Positions 18,066-27,978 of a stretch of 64,000 bases of DNA are shown piece after piece. Position 1 is the first letter of the stretch, and each line of letters starts with the position of its first letter. A program made the translations under genes and the position numbers. The notes beneath the pieces are model-generated. The model worked only from the letters and a program-made list of their open reading frames with translations. It was not told the DNA's origin and ran no database searches. Source of the stretch: Cladocopium goreaui (taxonomy: Eukaryota > Sar > Dinophyceae > Suessiales > Symbiodiniaceae); contig CAMXCT020001377.1 in the NCBI GenBank assembly GCA_947184155.2, positions 1 through 64,000 on the forward strand, written 5' to 3'.

Positions 18066-19190
18066 ATGCGACTCCGTGTCTGCCATGGAATCCGTGGTGA
18101 AACAACCCTGACGATGGACGTCGTGGAACGGACAACCCTCGGATGGGATATTATTAAACAGACGGCTAAGGTGCTCAGGTTGGACTCACCTTTCCAAGTG
18201 GTCCTATACGCAGCCAGCTCGTCAGCAATCCAATTGCCTTTGAGGGCCGTTCAGTTCGACACAGATACAAATGAGGCAACTTTCTGCTATATAGTGCAGT
18301 CGTTACAAGTCCCGTCAGCACAGCAATACCGAGACCTTCTCACTGCCATTTGTCACAAGGATGTGATTGATGTAAGCTATCTTCTTGGTAAGGGCGTAGG
18401 CCTTATGGACATGACAACGGAGGAAGGGCATATTAGTACATTAGTAGCTTCAGCTATCCTTCGAGACCACTCTGCTGATTCTGATCCGTACGCTTACCAG
18501 CCTACCGCTGGCCACTGTTTCCCTCGACATGGAGCCACACTAACTTACCTACTGCTACAAGCCCATGCTGACCCCAATATCATTCCGCCCAAAACAAAAC
18601 CCACCACCATGTTGGAGTTAGCAGTTGAGTTGGGCAGCTCACAGCACGTACAAATTTTGCTTGAAGCTGGTGCCTCGGTGATGCCCGTGAAAGGAGCGCT
18701 CCCACCCCTTTTTCTTGCTGTCCTCCATCGACACAGGACTAATGTACAGCTGCTCCTAGACGCACAAGCGGACCCGTGGCAGGAGATTACGATTGCCTCG
18801 GTGCTTTGCCACTCCCTGGAATGGTATGGTTACCCTGCCCGTAAAGAAGTTTTCAACGCTGTACAAGCTGCTGCTTTGCAGAGCACTGAAGACACAGTCA
18901 TTGACATTTTACAGCGTGCCAGTAGCCCCTCCGACGTGGTGAGAAGTGAGCAACTTTCTCAGGTGCGAATCAAATTCACTGCTCTGACAGATAGGGCCAC
19001 CGCTATCATGAAACAAATAGTGTGGAAATATCAACACATCATCGAAAAACAGTCTCGACAGACAAATTTCACCACATTTAGATGGCGCAGAATACTCGAT
19101 GGCCTGTCTTTACCAGTACAACTACGCCCTGAGCTGCAGACACCCCCTGAGCTCAACCAGGAAGAAACATTCCTACACCAAGTTGACTAA
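18066..19190 (+). CDS. Ankyrin-repeat protein, 374 aa
   Basis: At least three ankyrin-type repeats are visible between about 18,520 and 18,790: one ending LLQAHADPN, one with ELAVELGSSQHVQILLEAG and one with LFLAVLHRHRTNVQLLLDAQ; weaker units may precede them. The N-terminal 80 residues (starting MRLRVCHGI) have alternating hydrophobic strands like a ubiquitin-like fold, but that is only suggestive. The C-terminus is helical and basic. Ankyrin repeats bind proteins, so an adaptor role is plausible. Start chosen at 18,066 rather than 17,976 because hairpin copy 4 would otherwise lie inside the coding region. Confidence 0.7.
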   Translation: MRLRVCHGIRGETTLTMDVVERTTLGWDIIKQTAKVLRLDSPFQVVLYAASSSAIQLPLRAVQFDTDTNEATFCYIVQSLQVPSAQQYRDLLTAICHKDVIDVSYLLGKGVGLMDMTTEEGHISTLVASAILRDHSADSDPYAYQPTAGHCFPRHGATLTYLLLQAHADPNIIPPKTKPTTMLELAVELGSSQHVQILLEAGASVMPVKGALPPLFLAVLHRHRTNVQLLLDAQADPWQEITIASVLCHSLEWYGYPARKEVFNAVQAAALQSTEDTVIDILQRASSPSDVVRSEQLSQVRIKFTALTDRATAIMKQIVWKYQHIIEKQSRQTNFTTFRWRRILDGLSLPVQLRPELQTPPELNQEETFLHQVD

Positions 19191-19646
19191 TTGCGTGCTC
19201 CAGATGACCATTTTCCCAGTAGGATGCGGGCATCAGGCAAAAAGGAACTCTGGCCTGCTTGTTATCTTAAGACACACGAAAGAACGTACGCATAAAAATT
19301 TTTGTTTCATTTGAACCATGATGTTTGCAATGCACTAGTACTGTGTGCTCTGTCACAAAGAGATACTGCTCCCTGCGATCCCATCGGCTCAAGAGACAGT
19401 CGTAGCCAGTCTTGCCCTTAGCTCAGTTCCAGGAAAGGGACATACAGCTCCTCCTAACCACGTTAAGGGATTGAAATAGCCAACTTCCCGGATACTGGGC
19501 GAAGGGTATTGCTACAGCTTCTTCTCCATTCAACAAAGTACATATTGATCTTTCGTGCATAGGGACCACATTCCACGATAGTATCCATCATTGCTCATTT
19601 CACTTCATCCTGCTTCTCCCTCCCTTCCATTTGACGTCTGGTTTCT

Positions 19647-19665
19647 CTGGCCAAAGACGTGCCTG
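19647..19665 (+). promoter_or_regulatory. Hairpin family copy 5 (CTGGC / GCCTG, one mismatch)
   Basis: Loop CAAAGACGT conserved. The stem has four pairs and one T-T mismatch; the G-C pair at stem position 4 replaces the A-T of the commonest form. Confidence 0.5.
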
Positions 19666-19732
19666 GGTTACCAGCGCCTCCCTTCACCTCCTCTCCCATT
19701 CTTCTCTTTTCTCTCTCTTGTGCCTGGATTCT

Positions 19733-19750
19733 CTGACTAAAGACTGTCAG
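19733..19750 (+). promoter_or_regulatory. Hairpin family copy 6 (CTGAC / GTCAG, 8-base loop)
   Basis: Perfect stem with loop TAAAGACT, the same loop variant as copy 4, followed by a pyrimidine-rich tract. Confidence 0.55.
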
Positions 19751-19902
19751 GGCTTCCAGCTTCTTCTTCCTGCTTCCTCCCCCTGATTCACCTCTTTCGC
19801 TCACTACGTGTGCGCTGCCTAGTTTAGCCATTGCTCCTAAGTCTCAGTGTCCTGGGTATTTGATTTGATCCTTCAAGTTTGCGCTCTGGGTGCTTGAACT
19901 GC

Positions 19903-19921
19903 CTGGCCAAAGACGTGTCAG
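19903..19921 (+). promoter_or_regulatory. Hairpin family copy 7 (CTGGC / GTCAG)
   Basis: Loop CAAAGACGT, stem with one G-U pair. A long C-then-T tract follows. Confidence 0.55.
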
Positions 19922-20085
19922 GTTTTTCAACACTTGCCCCCCCCTCTCCCCCCCTTTTTTTGTCTTGTTTGGTTGTGTGTTGTGCTGTTGGCCCTTTCTT
20001 GTTGTTGCCTGCTTTGTTTGTCTTTCTCTTTGTTCCTCCCTGTCGGTTTTTCTGTTGTTTTTTCCAATTGGTGTGCTTGAGTCTT

Positions 20086-20104
20086 CTGACCAAGGACGTG
20101 TCAG
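20086..20104 (+). promoter_or_regulatory. Hairpin family copy 8 (CTGAC / GTCAG)
   Basis: Perfect stem, loop CAAGGACGT (one base different from the consensus). It is followed by a pyrimidine tract and an AG, 75 nt upstream of the giant ORF's ATG. Confidence 0.6.
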
Positions 20105-20179
20105 GATTCTCAACACCTCCCTCCCTCCCCCGTTCTTCTATTCTACAGCCAAATCAGTTGCCCAGGAATTCACAGTGTG

Positions 20180-23100
20180 ATGTCTCTGCTTTCCAGAGAA
20201 CAGGTTACGAAGTCTTGGTATGAAAAGAACCCAAATATCAGTTTCTTTGACTTGCTCTACGCAATTGAACAGCACAAGAGCATTTCGACTGAATACGGGC
20301 TGAATGTATCGATTGAGCAGCACTGGCGATTTGGAGACCCCCATAAGAAGACAGCTGCACCGGATCGGCATGACTATGAAATTGCCACGGTCGACGGGAG
20401 CGAAACCTTACCTGGACCTGATTGGCACAAGTTGTACCGATGGTTGGTTAGTCAGAGCTCAGCGTTTCTGCCCTACCACACGGTATATCTGGTGACGGAC
20501 AATCGGGATCTGCAATCAGACAAGGTCAAGTCTGTGCCTGGACTCAGCCATTGGCCAATGGTCGCTGCTTGGTGGAAAGAACGGCTACGATATGTCGGTC
20601 CATATGGCGAACTCACCACAGTTGTCTTTGTCCACATTTCGGCTGACACTGGTCTTCACAAGGTACACCCGACATGGGCTGGGACGTACATCCTTGATGC
20701 TTGTGTATTCCTCTTTCCGACCATCAACTTTGCACTGATTGACAGCGATTGTGTGCCTGTGACCCTCTTTGAGATACGAGAACTTTGGCTAGCGAGCACT
20801 GATCCCACCCTCCCAGCTACGCCAAGCAAAGTTGCAAAAAGCAAACTGCCAAGTCCCATTGCATCATCGCACAAACGTGCGCGCTCTGTGGACACGGGCA
20901 GGGATATGCAGCAACCTGGCCCACCATCGAAGCTGTCCAGATCGCATAGTGCTGACCATATTGCTGTCCGAACAGCTGACCCGCTACGAGCTCCGCCACT
21001 TACCTATGGTGCCGATCTGGCAGATGAAGTTGACTATGGTGGGTCACCAGACCCGAGTCCCCGCATGTCTCGTCGGGCGTCGTCCAGCAGCGATGACTCT
21101 TCACCGCCTGGGTCAACTAAACCTACCCGGAAAGACAAAACAGCCGAGGATGAAACTGCCGCTGAGTGTAGGCCCAAAGGAGTCATCTTAGTGAGTGAGG
21201 CATTCACTGAAATTAACGCGGGCCTGGTCATTGTATTAGCTTCAGGTCATGAGAGCCCTGTGCCCATCACTGTATTGGAGGACTCGGATACTGATCCTGA
21301 TGAACTAGCCCACGTTATTACCAGTGCCTATCATAGACATGTCGAAGCCTACCTTGCTACTACATATCCACCTGCGGACGTTGAGCAAGCAGTCGCTAGT
21401 GGATTACTTGGCTCTCCTCTGCTTGGCACGTCCACCCGGGTTACTGCAGATTGGTGCCATGCGTGGAGTGTGTTGGGCCAGTGGTCTGGATTAGTCACTT
21501 TTCCGGTCCCAGCCTCTGGAGTCTGGCCGCGCCACGGTCATCTACGGAGAATCCTTGATGGCTACCAAGGTAGACAACCCAACTTCCACAAATGGGCTCG
21601 GCCTGCCTATGAGCAAGGAGCCCTTCCGACCCTTAGCCTGCTGCCGGGTGAAGTCAGCGTACGAGTACTACCGGGAGACAAGATGTACCAAGCCATGACA
21701 ATTGAGCCACACTACATGCGGCCTGTTATCCTGCATGGGTTTGGCAGTACTGCCAAGAAAAGAATGCCCAGCAGTCTCGCTGAGCTGGCCCAATTTGGCT
21801 GGTTGCCGCTGGCTGCGGCTTTATTTGGGACACAAGAATGGAAGCCCCAATGGTTGCATCCCAATTTCCTTCCAGTGGTTGGTCTGCGACTGCATGCCAA
21901 AGTGCCTCCTGTTCCTCTCTCCCAAGCTCAACTCACATTGCTGTGTGGACTGTGGCACCGGAAGGAACAATCTGTACCTTCATGTACATCGCTGCAGCAG
22001 GCAGCTCCCCTCACGTTTGGTCTTCCGTTACCCTTCAGAGAGATGGCTAAGTGGGAAGTCACCGTCAACGAGCAGGCCATAGATATTGGGGAAGTGTCCA
22101 AACAACACTACAGTGGGGGCCAACCCGCAGATGCGCTGCCCGTAGCCCTCACAGGCTCTGCAGAGTGGGCCTCCTGGGTCTTTTCCCTCGCTGAAGTCTG
22201 GCAAGATGACGCCCCGATGCAAGACCGACCCCTTGAAGTGCATTGCAGTGGACTAGGGGGTGGCCTACTTAGTGGCGAGCATGAATATGATATTTTTCTG
22301 CAAAATCTTGCGCAAACCAAGGTGTATGGCCCATCGCTTGCGATGACAGATGACTGGGAAGAACATATCACCCAGTTGGGCCTCACCAAAACTGTGCATG
22401 AATATGTGATCTATCAGCTACTCTCCACGGCAGAAGGATGGACAGCTTGGCGAGATTTTCTCCCTGGACAGTTCGCTGATCAACAACTGCTGCTCACGCG
22501 AGCGATTCGCCTAATTGAGGCTGCGAATATCCGGCCAGCCCATGCCAGGCCACCACACCCGACCTGGACAACAGCAATTATGCAAATCTTTCGTTGCTAC
22601 CATCCGCAAGGCAAACATCTATTTCTGAAGTCATGCTTTCCACAGTTAGTCACCACAGCGGCTACAAGCGGTTTCAGGGATGTCAACGTGCACGGTTTCT
22701 CGGCAGGGTCCTATACGGGCCTTGCTGTCCATGAGATCCTGAGTGCGTTTGCTGTGTTCCCTGGCCTCACCAAAGTTGCTGCGATTGCGACGCCACCAGA
22801 GATGATGAGACTTGCCACGGGCGAACGCACAGTCACACTGGTGCACTGCCTGGAGGACCGGCTTTGTGTGTGGAAACCTGACTCTCTGACAGAATTCAAC
22901 TATCAGATTGTCCTGATAGAAGGGCACCCCACATGGAGTGGACGTGCTAAACACTCCTATGGCCACTTGCTCTTCATTGATCTTGACGAAGGGGTTCATG
23001 AAGTCCAAAGACTACAAATCACTACCCCTCAAGTCATTCCACATGGGGTACGTTGCGAGGGTCTGCTGCGTGTACTTTCATGGGTTAGCTTTGACCTTCC

Positions 23101-26100
23101 TGAACACCTCAAGACAACTCTAAGTTCTCTGTTAGTAGCAGCTGGTGAAGGGAACACTGAACTGCACACAGTGCCCATTGACGGAAGGGATATCCGGGAT
23201 GGCCAGCCTGAAACGGAAGCTGAACTGCAAGCGGCCCTGATTGCGATGATTCCCACACCGGGAGGGTCCCATGATGAGGGAGGATTGCTAGTTCGCAACT
23301 TACTGGCGGAATTCCTGCGAGGCTTTTCCCTACGCACCCTCATCTTCCTCCTGGACATGGTGCTTCCGCAATTAGACGCCTATCATGCGGGACGGCAGCT
23401 CCAACATCTACAGCCTTGGGTCAGTGTAGAACTTGCTCAGCAGAAGAAGCGAGGACAGACTGGAACACGGTTACAGGTTACCTATCAATATGAGGGGTAT
23501 GCCGGATTTCATGTCATCCACCTACATACTGATGGTGCCCCACTCCTGCTATTTAGTGCACCTTCCGATGTTCCAGCGCTGTCGCCGCGTGCTCTCTGTG
23601 AAGCTGGGAACCTAGGCAACTTGGAAGCGAACGTGATGGCAGGCAGAGCCCTACTGGGCATATTCCAGTTGCCAGACAATCAGCAGCGTTGTGTCATAGC
23701 ATTGGTACATGAGAAGGTGATGTCGAGCGGAACTAGCAAAAACCCTGTTCAAAGAGCGCTCAAGCGCATTGCCCCAAAGCTGCTGGAGCTTGTTATTGTC
23801 TCTCTGCCTATTGCTCGGACCTTTTGTGGGCGACTTTCGGACCAGCATCTTAAAACAATGAGTTATTTTGATCCTGCACAGGATTGGCTGAAACCCATTG
23901 AAGACCACCCGTCCATGGCCGTTGTTTGGGAAGAGCTGGCCTTTCTGGGAGACACACGCAGCCGCCATGAACTCTTAGTGTTTGCACAAGCTAACCAGTC
24001 GCGCCTACCATTGGCAATGGGCATCGTGCAGCCGCATATACCTGTTCGCCGTATGGCTAGCGAGCGCAAAACGCAACTGACTGATGCGTTAGTCAGAATT
24101 CTGAGCCGATTTTTGACACCAGCCGCGATCTTGATGGATGGGGCCCATGACAGTTACTATCGTGAACATCTCCTTCCTTTAGCAGCACACGGTGATGGAC
24201 ATGTCCTGACAGTCTCAATTGCACTCTTGCTGGCCATTATGACTGGAAGATCTGACTTATGTATTGCAGGGGTTTTTGGTGCTGGCAAAACGCGGTCCCT
24301 TGCGGTCCTGCTCATGGCCCTAAGCTGCGAACTGAATGACTTTGTTGCACTCGTCTACACTAAAGAGAATGTAGCTGCCAAAGCACTAGCGGATCAAGTG
24401 AGTGATCTTGCGCCCCCCACAATCAAGAACTTCGGCAGGCTAATTGGACGCATGGAGGAGGGCAAAGGAGAGGCGTACGCCTCCAAAATTGACGTCCGAT
24501 GTAGTGACCGTAATAGAATCATCTCGCATAAGAATATACTCATCGCAACAGGTGGCTCAGCTACGGCGGAAATGGCGATGCGCTACTCCACTTTTGGCCA
24601 TTGGATTTCTCGCACCTGGCTTGCCTTTATGGACGAAAGTCAACAGTATGGCAATTACCATGAGATTGCAGCTCTTGCTGCCATACAACAGCCAATGCTG
24701 ACTGTCTTTATTGGAGACCACAGGCAAACTCCAGGAGGGCTATCCAAAGGCCGAGCAGCGGCTGTCAATCGACGTAAACTGTTGCAACGGCCGTTGGGGC
24801 TCCGAGCACTTGATAAGTCCGGCGACTATTTTCCACCAGCACGAATGGCAGCCCTCGTAGCTCAGCTGTGGCCTGATGCGAGCCAAGATCCGGAGTCAGA
24901 GCTCTTCAGTCTGCTGAGACTTGCAAACAAGCCGCACAGTGGCCCATGGACATCCACTCCGCAAGATTACGAGCTGCCTGTCGCCCTAAGGCGGGTGTTC
25001 CACTGCCGAATTTCGTGCCAGTTGGATGCACACAGCAGCCTCATTGCAGCGGTGCTCGCAGTCTTGCTGATTGCCACAGCACCAGAGGAGTTTGGGGTAC
25101 CTGCGTGCACCACGACCCTTGAAGCAGCTGGACTCTGTGGTCCTCATCGATGGGGCATCATTCTCCCTAACAGCTCGCGAGTTTCAATGCTGACCTACCA
25201 AGCCATCGTTGCAGTTCGATATCCGGAGTTAGTCCTCCATGAGTCCAACCATATCTACATTGGCCATTTCGTGCCACATGAGTCCACTGTAGCCATTGGA
25301 GGCTTCCGCACAGTATTGTGGAAAGCCCCTAAGGATCTCAGGTCTGCAGTTGAGGATGTGGGTGCCTTCTGTACCTACCTGAAGAATTATTATCGTAACT
25401 TGCAACAGGGAGCGACCTCGCAGCTGCTTGTCTTATGCAACCGTACGGCTGTACATAATTTGCTACTCCAACATGGCTTTCAGACCGAGTGGTATGGTGG
25501 GCTGCGAGTTTCCACCACCTCCTCTGCTGCAGGAGCGACAGCACGCATTGCTGTCATTGTTCAAACAGGGGTAGGCTTTCTCAGTGGAGGACGGAGAGAT
25601 TCAACAGCAGACGAGCGCGAGGACTGCTATGGAAGGGCAACTGTAGCGCTGACAAGAGCCATTGACCATACCTATATTGTCTCGCCTCTTGACATGGCAG
25701 GCATGATTGGAATGGCCCAGACAATAGGGGTTTACCATTACGGATACTTCACGTTGAAAGCCCGTGACATTCAGTACCATGGCCCTACAAACTACCCCAG
25801 CGACAGATGTGCCATACTGGACTGGGGATTATCGGTACCCTTTACTCCCCAAGATAAACCGCCCCTTGCTATTGCCATGATAGTGACCACCAATGGCACA
25901 CGAGCGTGGAGACGATATCGGCTGGTAGTGGCATGCAGAGACAGGCTACGGCTTCCCCCTAATGTCCTCGCAGCGCTAGAGTCCCGCACACGTGACCATG
26001 TGCTGACGACCAGCGGATTTTTCCCCTGCTCAATTGATCGTGAGTACCTATATGGTTACGCCGCTGATGGTTACAGATCTCCCCTCTGGCTGTGTGCAGC

Positions 26101-27754
26101 TTACAATGGGTCCCCAGCCCTCGTTCATCGACACAGAGGTCACAAGGTTTTCTTTCATGCTGGTATACAGGATCGACAACTCGTGGTAATCCCTGGTATC
26201 CATTATTTTGATGCCCATCGGTTGCAACCTGAGCTTTTGGCCACACTAGATCGCCAATTTGATCCAGGCACTATGAAACTTGCAAGCCCGGAGGGTGCAA
26301 GAGACACAGTGAGTGACCCCTCCTCGGATGAAGAAGCAGCCTCTACCGATGGAGAAAGTGATCCAGAAGACCCTACCATCTCATGGTGTCCACCCATACC
26401 TGAAGCAGCTGAAGATCCCTCTGAGGACGAGATCTTGAGCGCAGCTGATAAGCTAGCAATGTTAATTGACAATATCCAACCTGACGGAAACCCATTCTGC
26501 ATACCAGAAAACCTTGGCATTCTCCCGCCGCTGTGGCTCCAGGCGAGACTGACGTTGTCCTTGATTGCCATCCAAGAAAAGTTTGCGCGCGTCTTGCTGA
26601 GTGTGGCCGGTGAACTGTGGTTGCGCGGGCAAGGTGCCAAGGTGGAGGATGTCCTTATGCAAACAGCTAGGGCTCTCACAATTCGATTGGCAGAGAAGCT
26701 CGCCCAGGCGATGAGCTCGTTGATGAGATTGGCTGAATCCATGGTGACTCCAGAAACTGAATGCCTTTTGTATGCCACTTACTGGTTTCGGCCCATCCTG
26801 TCTGAACTCATTGGCTCAGCCCGCGAGAGCTCCGAAGTGAATCGGAGTCGAGCGCCGAGTGGCCCTGTGAAAGTCCTAGTCACAGATCGGCCGCATCGGC
26901 GCACTACTGGGTTAGTGGACCTTACGAGTGGCGCCTCTGCCCTCTTGGCATGGTTTCCGGCTAGTTGGGCCAGTAAAATTGCTCCCAAACTCCTCGAGAA
27001 TGCTCCTGAGAATGCACAGAAACCTCAAGAAATCAACATCACGTGCCCGAAACGTTCCTATGACGAGACTCCCGTGGAAGGAGAAAAGCAGCTGCTCCAA
27101 GCAGTTAAATTTGTTGCTAAAAATTTGCCTGGTTTTCACCTGGGGTTGGATGAAGACTTTCAAATGGCTGGAAGCTTCCAGGAGCTCATCAATGGCTACA
27201 CCACAGGGCTCGTTGAACCATGTATGATGCGAGGTCTCCAACCCCTTGGATCGAATCGTACTACTCTTGAAGTGATTATTCCCTCTCCAGAAGGGCTTAC
27301 CCCTGAAAAATGGAAAGAAACAGCCACACTGTGCCCACTTGACTGGCCTTCCAACTACAGTCTTTTACTATTGTGGCATATGAATGGGAGCCTTCATCAA
27401 ACAGAAGCGCGACTCAGGAAGCAACTGTCACACAGCCACATGTTTGCTGAGTGGACAGTCCATCTCGACAGATTTGCGGAGCGAGTTTTATTCCAGCAAC
27501 CAGCAGTCCATATAGCGGAACATGCCTTGCAAACCAACCTGCGGGAACGAAACTTCCCAGACAGGCGAGTCCGCCGGAGGGTCCCTCCGGAAGATCTGGA
27601 TGAACATCGAAGGGCGCTCAGAGCGCTTCATCAGCGTGCTACTGCCCAGCAAGCAGTGAACCCAGTTTCATTTGGGCTCACCAATGAATGGTATGACACC
27701 ATTACAGCAGACAAAAAACACCATCTGGAACATTTCACGAGAGGTATGACATGA
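20180..27754 (+). CDS. Giant 2,524-aa protein: hydrolase-like domain plus UPF1-like SF1 helicase
   Basis: Uninterrupted 7.6-kb frame; the ATG at 20,180 directly follows a GTG. Residues about 60-205 carry a DxD-like ALIDSDCVPVTLFE (about 186) that recalls glycosyltransferases, unproven. Residues about 210-330 are Ser/Pro-rich. Residues about 650-960 look like an alpha/beta hydrolase: nucleophile elbow GFSAGS (Ser about 841), a later acidic LEDRL and a HSYGHLLF candidate His. Residues about 1340-1870 are a superfamily 1 helicase: Walker A GVFGAGKT (Lys about 1370), Walker B MDESQQYG (Asp about 1485), motif III GDHRQTPGG (about 1512) and motif VI VALTRA (about 1822). The DESQ box and motif VI resemble UPF1/ZNFX1-type RNA helicases. 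The remaining 600 residues have an acidic linker and helical C-terminus. A decayed copy lies on the other strand at 34.5-37.7 kb, so the gene belongs to a repeat family. Biological role unknown; RNA handling is an inference. Confidence 0.75.
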   Translation: MSLLSREQVTKSWYEKNPNISFFDLLYAIEQHKSISTEYGLNVSIEQHWRFGDPHKKTAAPDRHDYEIATVDGSETLPGPDWHKLYRWLVSQSSAFLPYHTVYLVTDNRDLQSDKVKSVPGLSHWPMVAAWWKERLRYVGPYGELTTVVFVHISADTGLHKVHPTWAGTYILDACVFLFPTINFALIDSDCVPVTLFEIRELWLASTDPTLPATPSKVAKSKLPSPIASSHKRARSVDTGRDMQQPGPPSKLSRSHSADHIAVRTADPLRAPPLTYGADLADEVDYGGSPDPSPRMSRRASSSSDDSSPPGSTKPTRKDKTAEDETAAECRPKGVILVSEAFTEINAGLVIVLASGHESPVPITVLEDSDTDPDELAHVITSAYHRHVEAYLATTYPPADVEQAVASGLLGSPLLGTSTRVTADWCHAWSVLGQWSGLVTFPVPASGVWPRHGHLRRILDGYQGRQPNFHKWARPAYEQGALPTLSLLPGEVSVRVLPGDKMYQAMTIEPHYMRPVILHGFGSTAKKRMPSSLAELAQFGWLPLAAALFGTQEWKPQWLHPNFLPVVGLRLHAKVPPVPLSQAQLTLLCGLWHRKEQSVPSCTSLQQAAPLTFGLPLPFREMAKWEVTVNEQAIDIGEVSKQHYSGGQPADALPVALTGSAEWASWVFSLAEVWQDDAPMQDRPLEVHCSGLGGGLLSGEHEYDIFLQNLAQTKVYGPSLAMTDDWEEHITQLGLTKTVHEYVIYQLLSTAEGWTAWRDFLPGQFADQQLLLTRAIRLIEAANIRPAHARPPHPTWTTAIMQIFRCYHPQGKHLFLKSCFPQLVTTAATSGFRDVNVHGFSAGSYTGLAVHEILSAFAVFPGLTKVAAIATPPEMMRLATGERTVTLVHCLEDRLCVWKPDSLTEFNYQIVLIEGHPTWSGRAKHSYGHLLFIDLDEGVHEVQRLQITTPQVIPHGVRCEGLLRVLSWVSFDLPEHLKTTLSSLLVAAGEGNTELHTVPIDGRDIRDGQPETEAELQAALIAMIPTPGGSHDEGGLLVRNLLAEFLRGFSLRTLIFLLDMVLPQLDAYHAGRQLQHLQPWVSVELAQQKKRGQTGTRLQVTYQYEGYAGFHVIHLHTDGAPLLLFSAPSDVPALSPRALCEAGNLGNLEANVMAGRALLGIFQLPDNQQRCVIALVHEKVMSSGTSKNPVQRALKRIAPKLLELVIVSLPIARTFCGRLSDQHLKTMSYFDPAQDWLKPIEDHPSMAVVWEELAFLGDTRSRHELLVFAQANQSRLPLAMGIVQPHIPVRRMASERKTQLTDALVRILSRFLTPAAILMDGAHDSYYREHLLPLAAHGDGHVLTVSIALLLAIMTGRSDLCIAGVFGAGKTRSLAVLLMALSCELNDFVALVYTKENVAAKALADQVSDLAPPTIKNFGRLIGRMEEGKGEAYASKIDVRCSDRNRIISHKNILIATGGSATAEMAMRYSTFGHWISRTWLAFMDESQQYGNYHEIAALAAIQQPMLTVFIGDHRQTPGGLSKGRAAAVNRRKLLQRPLGLRALDKSGDYFPPARMAALVAQLWPDASQDPESELFSLLRLANKPHSGPWTSTPQDYELPVALRRVFHCRISCQLDAHSSLIAAVLAVLLIATAPEEFGVPACTTTLEAAGLCGPHRWGIILPNSSRVSMLTYQAIVAVRYPELVLHESNHIYIGHFVPHESTVAIGGFRTVLWKAPKDLRSAVEDVGAFCTYLKNYYRNLQQGATSQLLVLCNRTAVHNLLLQHGFQTEWYGGLRVSTTSSAAGATARIAVIVQTGVGFLSGGRRDSTADEREDCYGRATVALTRAIDHTYIVSPLDMAGMIGMAQTIGVYHYGYFTLKARDIQYHGPTNYPSDRCAILDWGLSVPFTPQDKPPLAIAMIVTTNGTRAWRRYRLVVACRDRLRLPPNVLAALESRTRDHVLTTSGFFPCSIDREYLYGYAADGYRSPLWLCAAYNGSPALVHRHRGHKVFFHAGIQDRQLVVIPGIHYFDAHRLQPELLATLDRQFDPGTMKLASPEGARDTVSDPSSDEEAASTDGESDPEDPTISWCPPIPEAAEDPSEDEILSAADKLAMLIDNIQPDGNPFCIPENLGILPPLWLQARLTLSLIAIQEKFARVLLSVAGELWLRGQGAKVEDVLMQTARALTIRLAEKLAQAMSSLMRLAESMVTPETECLLYATYWFRPILSELIGSARESSEVNRSRAPSGPVKVLVTDRPHRRTTGLVDLTSGASALLAWFPASWASKIAPKLLENAPENAQKPQEINITCPKRSYDETPVEGEKQLLQAVKFVAKNLPGFHLGLDEDFQMAGSFQELINGYTTGLVEPCMMRGLQPLGSNRTTLEVIIPSPEGLTPEKWKETATLCPLDWPSNYSLLLLWHMNGSLHQTEARLRKQLSHSHMFAEWTVHLDRFAERVLFQQPAVHIAEHALQTNLRERNFPDRRVRRRVPPEDLDEHRRALRALHQRATAQQAVNPVSFGLTNEWYDTITADKKHHLEHFTRGMT

Positions 27755-27959
27755 TCCCCAGCTCAACCCCCCAGTATCACACTTTCTTTCGTGTGTCTAC
27801 CCCCTCTCCCCCCTCCCCTTATCTCTTTTCTGTTTCACTCTGGGTTTTCACCCTTTGGTTGGCTTTTGTTTCATCAATCACGGTGGTGGAAGATGACTTA
27901 CGTGTCTAATTGGTTCAATTGTCACATCTACTTAAGTTTACTGCTCATACGCAGTGTGT

Positions 27960-27978
27960 CTGTCCAAAGACGTGACAG
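27960..27978 (+). promoter_or_regulatory. Hairpin family copy 9 (CTGTC / GACAG)
   Basis: Same compensated stem as copy 1 and the invariant loop CAAAGACGT. It lies 205 nt after the giant ORF with no convincing ORF behind it; it may mark a lost downstream gene or the end of the cluster. Confidence 0.6.

Larger units (their letters stand above)
19191..20179 (+). other. Leader region with four hairpin copies and pyrimidine tracts
   Basis: About 990 nt without a gene. Four hairpin copies (5-8) occur within about 460 nt, each followed by a C/T-rich tract. The last tract ends in an AG (ATTCTACAG, about 20,148) before the ATG at 20,180. The arrangement looks like a repeated leader module. Confidence 0.55.
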
